Assembly (NCBI RefSeq): GCF_004353845.1 | Contig: NZ_CP037864.1 | Location: 434,001 to 498,000, forward strand | DNA from: Citrobacter arsenatis | GTDB lineage: Bacteria > Pseudomonadota > Gammaproteobacteria > Enterobacterales > Enterobacteriaceae | Direction of reading: 5' to 3' | Length of the DNA: 64,000 nt | Part shown: positions 57,272 through 64,000 of the stretch, piece after piece | How positions within the stretch are numbered: the stretch's first letter is position 1 | Layout of the letters: every line of letters starts with the position of its first letter | Notes under the pieces: model-generated | Seen by the model: the letters and a program-made list of their open reading frames with translations, nothing else | The model's database searches: none | What the model was told of the DNA's origin: nothing | Program-made: the position numbers and the translations under genes

Positions 57272-57667
57272 TTACCAGAACAGGGCAACAAACAGTATTA
57301 CTACTGTCGCAACCACAGTAACTGCCCAGAGACCTTTGATAATCGGCTCTGGCCCCATTTTTTCGTCTTTCACGATGATGTTGGCGGCTTTTGGCGCCAG
57401 CTCAAACCAGGTTTTGGTATGCAGCAGTGCTGCAGCCAGGGCGATAATGTTAAGGATTACCACCACCGGGTTTTGCAAAAAGGCGACAAAGCCCATCCAG
57501 GACTCTGCACCATGCTTGAGTGCAAACAGGCCGATAATCAGTTCAATGCTGAACCAGACTGCCGGAACTGCCGTGCCTTCACGCAGCATGTAAAAACGAT
57601 AAAATGGCAGCTTTTTCCACCAGGTGGACGTCATTGGCCGCACATAGGCTTTGCGTTTAGTCGTCAT
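57272..57667 (-). CDS. frdC: Fumarate reductase membrane anchor FrdC
   Basis: A 15-kDa membrane subunit, 131 residues, with three helices, starting MTTKRKAYVRPMTSTWWKKL. The conserved Glu29 region (YRFYMLREGTAVPAVWFSIE) lies in the quinol-binding part. Together with FrdD it anchors FrdAB to the inner membrane. It follows frdB by 10 bp, consistent with one transcript. Confidence 0.97.
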   Translation of the reverse strand: MTTKRKAYVRPMTSTWWKKLPFYRFYMLREGTAVPAVWFSIELIIGLFALKHGAESWMGFVAFLQNPVVVILNIIALAAALLHTKTWFELAPKAANIIVKDEKMGPEPIIKGLWAVTVVATVVILFVALFW

Positions 57668-57677
57668 CGTGCACTCC

Positions 57678-58412
57678 TTAGCGTGGTTTCAGGGTAGCGA
57701 TAAGAAAGTCTTTTGAACTTTCAACTTTACCCTGCTGAATGGCCGCAGCCGGATCGACGTGTTTCGGGCAGACTTCGGAGCAGTAGCCCACGAAAGTACA
57801 GGTCCAGACGCCGTTCGGGCTGTTCAACTGAGCCATACGCTCCTTCTTACCGTGGTCGCGGCTATCTTCGTTGTAACGATGCGCCAGCGTAATCGCAGCC
57901 GGTCCAATGAACTCAGGGTTCAGGCCGAACTGCGGGCACGCGGCGTAGCACAGACCACAGTTGATGCAACCGGAGAACTGATGATACTTCGCCATCTGCG
58001 CCGGAGTCTGGGTGTTTGGACCCTGATCCGGTGTACGCGGGTTACCGATGATGTACGGTTTGATCGCTTCCAGGCTTTCGATAAAGTGCGTCATGTCGAC
58101 GACCAGATCGCGCTCAATCGGGAAGTTGCCCAGCGCTTCAACCTTCATCCCGTTGGTGTAATCACGCAGGAAGGTTTTGCACGCCAGTTTCGGTACATTG
58201 TTAACCATCATGCCGCAAGAGCCGCAGATTGCCATACGGCAGGACCAGCGGTAGCTCAGGTCCGGTGCCAGGTTATCCTTGATATAGCCCAGCGCATCCA
58301 GCAGAGACGTGGTTTCATCATAAGGAACTTCGTAGAAAGCACTGTGCGGCGCGGTATCGGTTTCCGGGTTATAGCGCACCACCTCAACTTTCAGGTTTTT
58401 CATCTCAGCCAT
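57678..58412 (-). CDS. frdB: Fumarate reductase iron-sulfur subunit FrdB
   Basis: Electron-transfer subunit, 244 residues. The [2Fe-2S] ligands are Cys58, Cys63, Cys66 and Cys78 (SCRMAICGSCGMM, LACKTF), counting Met1. Further clusters are held by CINCGLCYAACPQ and CSEVCPKHVDP. The start at 58412 overlaps the frdA stop by 8 bp (ATGGCTGA), as in E. coli; a longer frame to 58460 lies inside frdA and is rejected. Confidence 0.97.
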   Translation of the reverse strand: MAEMKNLKVEVVRYNPETDTAPHSAFYEVPYDETTSLLDALGYIKDNLAPDLSYRWSCRMAICGSCGMMVNNVPKLACKTFLRDYTNGMKVEALGNFPIERDLVVDMTHFIESLEAIKPYIIGNPRTPDQGPNTQTPAQMAKYHQFSGCINCGLCYAACPQFGLNPEFIGPAAITLAHRYNEDSRDHGKKERMAQLNSPNGVWTCTFVGYCSEVCPKHVDPAAAIQQGKVESSKDFLIATLKPR

Positions 58413-60195
58413 TCGCCTTCTCCTTCTTATCGGCTGCTTCCGCTTCGCCACCGTAAACACGTTTAGCCGGTGGCAGAGTGGTGATTTTCACGTCGCTGTA
58501 TTCCAGGCGAGTCGTGCCGTCAGCATCGCGGAAGGCGAGGGTGTGTTTGAGGAAGTTCACATCGTCACGCTCGGTGCAGCCTTCATCCAGACGCTGGTGC
58601 GCGCCGCGGGATTCTTTACGCGCCAGAGCAGAGTGAGCCATACATTCTGCAACGTTCAGACCGTGACCCAGCTCGATGGTGTACAGCAGGTCGGTGTTGA
58701 AAACGCTGGAGGTATCAGTGATACGCACGCGCTTGAAGCGTTCCTGCAGTTCCGCCAGCTTATCAACGGTTTTCTGCATGAGTTCCGGTGTACGGTAGAT
58801 ACCGCAACCTTCTTCCATGGACAGACCCATTTCGTCACGGATCTTAGACCAGTTTTCGTTACCTTCCTGGTTAACCAGATCTTTCAGACGTTTTTCAACG
58901 CCAGCAACCTGTGCATCAAGAGCGGCACTGTTTGCAGCGCCAGCCGTTGCAGCGCGTTCTGCAGCCTGCTCACCGGCCATACGACCGAAGACAACCAGTT
59001 CTGCCAGGGAGTTAGAACCCAGACGGTTTGCGCCATGCAGACCAACAGAGGAACATTCGCCGACAGCGAACAGACCTTTAATGCGGGTTTCACAGTGCTG
59101 ATCGGTTTCGATACCGCCCATGGTGTAGTGCGCGGTCGGACGTACCGGGATCGGTTCTTTAACCGGATCGACACCCACGTAGGCTTTCGCCAGTTCGCAG
59201 ATGAACGGTAAACGTTCGAGCAGTTTTTTCTCGCCGAGGTGACGCAGGTCGAGGTGAACCACATCGCCACGCGGAGTGGAAATGGTGTTGCCTTTGCGCC
59301 ATTCGTGCCAGAAAGCCTGAGATACTTTGTCGCGCGGACCGAGTTCCATGTATTTGTTTTTCGGCTCGCCCAGCGGAGTTTCCGGACCCATACCGTAGTC
59401 TTGCAAATAACGGTAGCCGTTTTTGTTAACCAGAATACCGCCTTCACCACGGCAGCCTTCGGTCATCAGGATACCGGAACCTGGCAGACCTGTCGGGTGA
59501 TACTGAACGAACTCCATATCACGCAGCGGAACGCCGTGGCTCAGCGCCATGCCCATACCGTCGCCGGTTACGATGCCGCCGTTGGTGTTGTAACGGTAAA
59601 CACGACCTGCGCCGCCCGTTGCCATCACGACTGCGTTAGCACGGATTTGCACCAGCGTGCCTTCCATCATGTTCATGGCAACCAGGCCGCGAGCATGACC
59701 ATCGTCAACCAGGATATCCAGAACGAAGTGTTCGTCAAAACGCTGAATCTGCGGGAACTGCAAAGATGTCTGGAACAGCGTATGCAGCATGTGGAAGCCG
59801 GTTTTATCCGCGGCAAACCAGGTACGCTCGATTTTCATACCGCCGAAGCGACGTACGTTGACGCTACCGTCTTCACGACGGCTCCATGGGCAACCCCATT
59901 GTTCCAGTTGCGTCATTTCAGTTGGGCAGTGGTGGACAAAGTAATCCACGACATCCTGCTCACACAGCCAGTCTCCGCCTGCTACCGTATCGTGAAAATG
60001 GTAGTCAAAGCTGTCATGATCCTGCGCGACAGCAGCAGAGCCGCCTTCGGCAGCAACGGTATGGCTGCGCATTGGGTACACTTTTGAGATCAGTGCGATT
60101 TTAGCGTTGGGATTTGCTTGTGCGGCAGCAATTGCAGCACGTAATCCCGCGCCACCGGCGCCTATAATGGCAAGATCGGCTTGAAAGGTTTGCAC
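58405..60195 (-). CDS. frdA: Fumarate reductase flavoprotein subunit FrdA
   Basis: Catalytic subunit that reduces fumarate to succinate in anaerobic respiration, 596 residues with a GTG start (V-QTFQADLAIIGAGGAGLR). The FAD-binding Rossmann motif is at 10-20. FAD is attached covalently to His45 (MRSHTVAAEGG). Substrate-site segments include HYHPTG-like FVQYHPTGLPGSG and TAHYTMGGIETD. GGAGG precedes the GTG at 60195; the ATG-initiated extension to 60258 is not supported. The C-terminal linker before KKEKANG is shorter than in E. coli (602 residues). It is the first gene of frdABCD. Confidence 0.97.
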   Translation of the reverse strand: MQTFQADLAIIGAGGAGLRAAIAAAQANPNAKIALISKVYPMRSHTVAAEGGSAAVAQDHDSFDYHFHDTVAGGDWLCEQDVVDYFVHHCPTEMTQLEQWGCPWSRREDGSVNVRRFGGMKIERTWFAADKTGFHMLHTLFQTSLQFPQIQRFDEHFVLDILVDDGHARGLVAMNMMEGTLVQIRANAVVMATGGAGRVYRYNTNGGIVTGDGMGMALSHGVPLRDMEFVQYHPTGLPGSGILMTEGCRGEGGILVNKNGYRYLQDYGMGPETPLGEPKNKYMELGPRDKVSQAFWHEWRKGNTISTPRGDVVHLDLRHLGEKKLLERLPFICELAKAYVGVDPVKEPIPVRPTAHYTMGGIETDQHCETRIKGLFAVGECSSVGLHGANRLGSNSLAELVVFGRMAGEQAAERAATAGAANSAALDAQVAGVEKRLKDLVNQEGNENWSKIRDEMGLSMEEGCGIYRTPELMQKTVDKLAELQERFKRVRITDTSSVFNTDLLYTIELGHGLNVAECMAHSALARKESRGAHQRLDEGCTERDDVNFLKHTLAFRDADGTTRLEYSDVKITTLPPAKRVYGGEAEAADKKEKANG

Positions 60196-60519
60196 GACAT
60201 TCCTCCAGATTGTTGTTATTTCATGCCTGCCTGAAATCAGATGCTTCATCGGCTTCAAACAGGTTATGAACGCGTTTCCACTGCTCCTTTATAGGTACAA
60301 TAGTATAGTCGTAGGGATGTGTGGGAAATTTGACGTGTTCGATTTTTTTAGCGTGTCACAGGGGGGAATTATCATTGAATTTGATTAATTTAATTACTAA
60401 ACCACCCCATGTCGCTTTTTTTATCCAATTGCCAGTGCTGATTACCGGTGCGCGAAATTTGTCTCGTTAACGCGATACGAGTAGACTTCGTGCCCTTGTC
60501 TTAAATCGGAGAAACAACC
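60196..60519. promoter_or_regulatory. frdA-epmA divergent intergenic region
   Basis: This 324-bp region must hold the FNR- and NarL-controlled frd promoter and the epmA promoter. The AT-rich part at 60371-60400 (ATCATTGAATTTGATTAATT) contains FNR-like half-sites but no full TTGAT-N4-ATCAA, so none is assigned. No gene is seen. Confidence 0.5.
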
Positions 60520-61497
60520 ATGAGCGAAACGGCAACCTGGCAGCCGAGCGCGTCCATCCCCAATCTGTTGAAACGTGCAGCAATTATAGCGGAGATTCGC
60601 CGCTTTTTTGCCGATCGTGGCGTGCTTGAGGTTGAGACCCCTTGTATGAGTCAGGCAACGGTAACGGACATCCATCTGTTCCCGTTCGAAACGCGTTTCG
60701 TCGGCCCTGGGCACTCCCAGGGAATGAATCTCTATTTAATGACCAGCCCTGAATACCATATGAAGCGCCTGCTGGTGGCTGGGTGCGGCCCGGTATATCA
60801 GCTGTGCCGCAGCTTCCGTAATGAAGAGATGGGGCGTCATCATAATCCTGAATTCACCATGCTTGAGTGGTATCGTCCGCACTACGATATGTATCGCCTG
60901 ATGAATGAAGTGGATGACTTGCTCCAGCAGGTGCTGGACTGCTCGCCTGCGGAAAGCCTCTCATATCAGCAAGCCTTCCAGCGTCATCTGGAGATAGACC
61001 CGCTGTCTGCTGATAAAACTCAGCTGCGGGAAGTGGCGGCGAAGCTGGATCTCAGCAATATCGCCGATACCGAAGAAGATCGGGACACCTTGCTGCAACT
61101 GCTGTTTACGATGGGCGTTGAGCCGCATATTGGCAAAGACAAACCGACGTTTGTGTATCATTTCCCGGCAAGCCAGGCATCACTGGCACAAATCAGCACC
61201 GAAGATCACCGCGTGGCTGAACGTTTCGAGGTTTACTACAAAGGTATTGAGCTGGCGAATGGTTTCCATGAATTGACCGACGCGCGCGAACAACAGCAGC
61301 GCTTTGAACAGGATAACCGCAAACGTGCCGCACGTGGCTTGCCGCAGCAGCCTATCGACACCAACCTGCTTGAAGCGTTAAAAGTGGGCATGCCGGATTG
61401 CTCTGGCGTGGCGCTGGGCGTTGACCGTCTGGTGATGCTGGCGCTGGGCGCAGAGAGCCTGGCCGAGGTTATCGCCTTTACCGTTGATCGTGCATAA
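60520..61497 (+). CDS. epmA: EF-P--(R)-beta-lysine ligase EpmA
   Basis: A class II lysyl-tRNA-synthetase paralogue lacking the anticodon domain, 325 residues, as in E. coli (also called GenX, PoxA or YjeA). It activates (R)-beta-lysine from EpmB and links it to Lys34 of EF-P. Class II motif 2 is CRSFRNEEMGRHHNPEFTML (about 100-119). Motif 3 is GVALGVDRLVMLALG near the C-terminus. The ATG at 60520 has GGAG upstream. It diverges from frdA and is followed by a strong terminator. Confidence 0.97.
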   Translation: MSETATWQPSASIPNLLKRAAIIAEIRRFFADRGVLEVETPCMSQATVTDIHLFPFETRFVGPGHSQGMNLYLMTSPEYHMKRLLVAGCGPVYQLCRSFRNEEMGRHHNPEFTMLEWYRPHYDMYRLMNEVDDLLQQVLDCSPAESLSYQQAFQRHLEIDPLSADKTQLREVAAKLDLSNIADTEEDRDTLLQLLFTMGVEPHIGKDKPTFVYHFPASQASLAQISTEDHRVAERFEVYYKGIELANGFHELTDAREQQQRFEQDNRKRAARGLPQQPIDTNLLEALKVGMPDCSGVALGVDRLVMLALGAESLAEVIAFTVDRA

Positions 61498-61512
61498 CAT
61501 ACTCTTCTGTAA

Positions 61513-61543
61513 TACAAAGTGGCGGTAAAATCGCCACTTTGTA
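61513..61543 (+). terminator. Terminator-like hairpin after epmA
   Basis: TACAAAGTGGCG (61513-61524) and CGCCACTTTGTA (61532-61543) form a perfect 12-bp stem with a seven-base loop, 15 bp past the epmA stop. A T-rich stretch (TATTTTTTC) comes shortly after. Confidence 0.8.
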
Positions 61544-61711
61544 GCATATTTTTTCATTTACCCTCTAATAGCCACAATTTACTCCTGGATATTTGATATC
61601 GTTCAGGTATCAATTCTGTGTTGATTTTTCTATCGCTGAACTCTGTAAAGAGAGCAGTGCCAATCGGTGAGCGGCGTTTGTTAAACGCTTGCCTGAGTAA
61701 GGGATGGTTTA

Positions 61712-63214
61712 ATGACCCAAACAATAAAAAAGATGAGCCTGATAGGTCTCATCCTCATGATATTTACGTCTGTTTTCGGTTTTGCTAATAGCCCCTCCGC
61801 GTTCTATTTAATGGGGTATAGCGCGATTCCGTGGTATATATTTTCTGCATTATTATTCTTTATCCCATTTGCTTTAATGATGGCGGAAATGGGATCTGCC
61901 TATCGTAAAGAAGAGGGCGGAATCTATTCGTGGATGAATAATAGCGTTGGACCACGCTATGCGTTTATCGGCACGTTTATGTGGTTTTCTTCCTATGTAA
62001 TATGGATGGTAAGCACCGCGGCGAAAGTCTGGGTACCTTTTTCAACCTTCTTATTTGGTGCAGACATGACGCAGCACTGGCGTATCGCGGGGCTTGAGCC
62101 TACTCAGGTCGTAGGGCTGCTGGCCGTAGGCTGGATGATTCTGGTGACCTGCGTAGCCTCTCGGGGGATTAATAAAATTGCCCGTATTACGGCTGTAGGC
62201 GGAATTGCTGTAATGTGTCTTAATTTGGTTCTGTTGTTAGTGAGTGTCGCTATTTTGTTATTAACAGGTGGCCACTTTGCACAGGATATTAATTTTATCT
62301 CCTCGCCTAATCCAGGATATCAGTCCGGTCTGGCAATGTTGTCATTTGTTGTATTTGCCATTTTTGCTTACGGTGGAATAGAAGCCGTGGGTGGATTAGT
62401 TGATAAAACAGAAAAGCCAGAGAAGAACTTTGCGAAAGGTATTGTCTTTGCCGCGATTGTCATTTCTGTTGGTTATTCACTGGCCATCTTTTTATGGGGC
62501 GTTAGCACCAACTGGCAACAAGTATTAAGCAATAGCTCGGTTAACCTCGGGAATATTACCTATATCCTGATGAAAAGCCTCGGGATGACGTTAGGTAACG
62601 CGCTGCATCTTTCCCCTGAAACCGCGATGGCGATGGGGGTGTGGTTCGCGCGTATCACCGGACTTTCGATGTTCCTTGCCTATACCGGTGCTTTTTTCAC
62701 GCTCAGCTACTCGCCGCTGAAAGCGATTATTCAGGGAACGCCGAAGGCATTGTGGCCCGCGCCGATGACCAAACTGAATGCGGTGGGGATGCCAACGACG
62801 GCAATGTGGTTGCAGTGCCTGCTGGTGAGCCTCTTTATCCTGCTGGTTTCGTTTGGCGGTGATACAGCTTCAGCGTTCTATAACAAACTGACCCTGATGG
62901 CGAACGTCTCGATGACGCTGCCGTATCTGTTCCTCGCGCTGGCGTTTCCGTTCTTTAAAGCCCGCACGGGTCTGGAAAGACCGTTTGTGGTCTTTAAAAC
63001 CCGGACCGCGACGTTACTGGCAACCGGCGTGGTCGTACTGGTGGTGACGTTTGCCAACGTGTTCACCATCATCCAGCCGGTGATTGAAGCCGGGGACTGG
63101 AACAGCGCATTGTGGATGACCGGCGGCCCGATCTTCTTCTCGCTGCTGGCGATGGCGATTTATCAGAACTACAGCCGCCGCATGGCCAACGAGCCTGAGT
63201 GGGCGGTGGAATAA
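61712..63214 (+). CDS. yjeM: APC-family transporter YjeM
   Basis: An inner-membrane amino-acid or amine transporter of the APC superfamily, 500 residues as in E. coli YjeM; the substrate is unknown. About 12-13 membrane segments. Conserved blocks include MTQTIKKMSLIGLILMIFTS, RKEEGGIYSWMNNSVGPRYA and FAIFAYGGIEAVGGLVDKTE, the last typical of the GABA/glutamate antiporter branch. GAGTAAGGGATGG precedes the ATG at 61712. E. coli has yjeN and yjeO between yjeM and mscM; here they are absent and only a REP intervenes. Confidence 0.92.
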   Translation: MTQTIKKMSLIGLILMIFTSVFGFANSPSAFYLMGYSAIPWYIFSALLFFIPFALMMAEMGSAYRKEEGGIYSWMNNSVGPRYAFIGTFMWFSSYVIWMVSTAAKVWVPFSTFLFGADMTQHWRIAGLEPTQVVGLLAVGWMILVTCVASRGINKIARITAVGGIAVMCLNLVLLLVSVAILLLTGGHFAQDINFISSPNPGYQSGLAMLSFVVFAIFAYGGIEAVGGLVDKTEKPEKNFAKGIVFAAIVISVGYSLAIFLWGVSTNWQQVLSNSSVNLGNITYILMKSLGMTLGNALHLSPETAMAMGVWFARITGLSMFLAYTGAFFTLSYSPLKAIIQGTPKALWPAPMTKLNAVGMPTTAMWLQCLLVSLFILLVSFGGDTASAFYNKLTLMANVSMTLPYLFLALAFPFFKARTGLERPFVVFKTRTATLLATGVVVLVVTFANVFTIIQPVIEAGDWNSALWMTGGPIFFSLLAMAIYQNYSRRMANEPEWAVE

Positions 63215-63222
63215 ACAACCCG

Positions 63223-63287
63223 CCTAATCCGGCCTACAAAGGAGCATCTCCGTAGGCCGGATTAGACCCAATGGGTCGTCATCCGGC
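63223..63287. repeat. REP pair between yjeM and mscM
   Basis: A half unit CTAATCCGGCCTAC (63224-63237) faces a fuller unit GTAGGCCGGATTAGACCCAA...GTCATCCGGC (63252-63287). It lies between the convergent ends of yjeM and mscM. Confidence 0.8.
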
Positions 63288-63308
63288 ATTTCTTGCTGGG
63301 CTCATGCG

Positions 63309-64000
63309 CTACAAACTTCCCGCCGGGCGACTGCCTCTGCCTGCAGAACTTAACGTTCTCCCCGTTTGCTTACCGCCGAGGCTTTCCAGACGCATCTGGA
63401 ACGGTGGGAACGGCATATCAATACCGTGCTCGCGGAAGCCTGCCAGAATCAACTGATGGATCTCGTGGCGTAGCGGCATACGATGCCCCATCTCAGCAGC
63501 ATAAATACGCAGTTCGAAGATTTGAATCCCCTGCTGCAGGTCAACCAGGAAGACTTCTGGCGCCGGGTTATCGATAACCAACGAGCAGCGGTGCGCGGCA
63601 GTCAGCAGGATTTGTGTAACCTCCTCGCTGTTAGCCTCCGATGGTGCCGGGATGGTTAACACCACACGGGTGACCGAATCGGACAGCGACCAGTTGATAA
63701 ACTGTTCGGTGATAAAGGCCTTATTGGGCACGATGATCTCTTTGCGGTCCCAGTCGCTAATGGTGGTGGCGCGGGTATTAATTTTCGTCACGCTACCGGT
63801 AAGATCGCGAATCGTTACCGTGTCGCCAATGCGGATTGGTTTTTCAAACAGGATAATCAGACCGGAAATAAAGTTGGCGAAGATCTCCTGCAAGCCAAAG
63901 CCCAGACCAACACCGAGAGCCGCTACCAGCCATTGCAGTTTGGACCACTCAATCCCGATCATCGAGAAGCCAACCAGACCGCCAATCAGCATCAGAAGAT
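63309..64000 (-). CDS. mscM: Mechanosensitive channel MscM, C-terminal part only
   Basis: The last 229 codons of the MscS-superfamily channel MscM (YjeP), normally about 1107 residues; the start lies beyond the right edge. Visible are the last membrane helix and the pore-lining helix (SKLQWLVAALGVGLGFGLQE), then the MscS beta domain (GDTVTIRDLTGSVTKINTRA, KEIIVPNKAFITEQFINWSL) and the C-terminal vestibule. The tail differs slightly from E. coli (GRTLSSAGRGSRPAGSL). The frame is open through position 64000. Confidence 0.95.
   Translation of the reverse strand, partial: LLMLIGGLVGFSMIGIEWSKLQWLVAALGVGLGFGLQEIFANFISGLIILFEKPIRIGDTVTIRDLTGSVTKINTRATTISDWDRKEIIVPNKAFITEQFINWSLSDSVTRVVLTIPAPSEANSEEVTQILLTAAHRCSLVIDNPAPEVFLVDLQQGIQIFELRIYAAEMGHRMPLRHEIHQLILAGFREHGIDMPFPPFQMRLESLGGKQTGRTLSSAGRGSRPAGSL

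Overview
The window is enterobacterial chromosome, almost certainly Citrobacter and most likely the C. freundii complex. Most genes are close, collinear matches to the Escherichia coli 93-95 minute region (phn to mscM). The departures from E. coli point to Citrobacter: an inducible ampR-ampC pair with a CMY-type AmpC between blc and frd, an ecnR gene beside the entericidins, and no cadBA/lysU block between dcuS and the tRNA-Phe gene. Identifications rest on recognised protein families and motifs read from the translations; no database search was run.

Layout. 1-2.7 kb: start of the phosphonate operon (phnC, partial phnD), yjdN, yjdM. 3.2-6.5 kb: crfC-yjcZ (dynamin-like clamp-binding protein and partner). 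6.5-9.7 kb: a 2-keto-3-deoxygluconate permease gene at an unusual site, diverging from proP. 9.75-10.66 kb: ten tandem 93/94-bp REP (BIME) units. 10.67-14.3 kb: the PmrA regulon, pmrR facing eptA-basR-basS, with matching PmrA boxes at both ends. 14.3-19.2 kb: arginine acid resistance (adiC, adiY, adiA). 19.4-23.7 kb: melibiose genes melR and melAB, with a SemiSWEET gene as apparent third member. 23.7-30.7 kb: yjdF, then anaerobic C4-dicarboxylate metabolism and sensing (fumB, dcuB, dcuR, dcuS).

30.9-36.3 kb: a complete rRNA operon (P1/P2, 16S, 23S, 5S, two terminators) lying between dcuS and tRNA-Phe, where E. coli K-12 has none. Its 16S-23S spacer has no tRNA gene. Next come REPs, an acetyltransferase remnant, tRNA-Phe and a 670-residue exported protein with an N-terminal DUF1176 domain. 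38.9-46.7 kb: yjdC, dsbD, cutA, dcuA, aspA, fxsA, yjeH. 46.8-52.4 kb: groESL behind a sigma-32 promoter, yjeI between two related palindromic repeats, yjeJ, epmB diverging from efp. 52.5-56.9 kb: ecnA, ecnB, ecnR, a guanidine-II riboswitch with gdx/sugE, blc, ampC-ampR. 56.9-64 kb: frdABCD, epmA, yjeM and the 3' part of mscM.

Two themes link the genes. Anaerobic fumarate respiration is spread over dcuS/dcuR, dcuB-fumB, aspA-dcuA and frdABCD. Elongation factor P and its modification enzymes (efp, epmB, epmA) sit within 10 kb. Envelope stress and resistance genes (eptA/pmrR, ampC/ampR, blc, ecnAB, gdx) form a third group. No prophage, insertion sequence, integrase or CRISPR array was seen.
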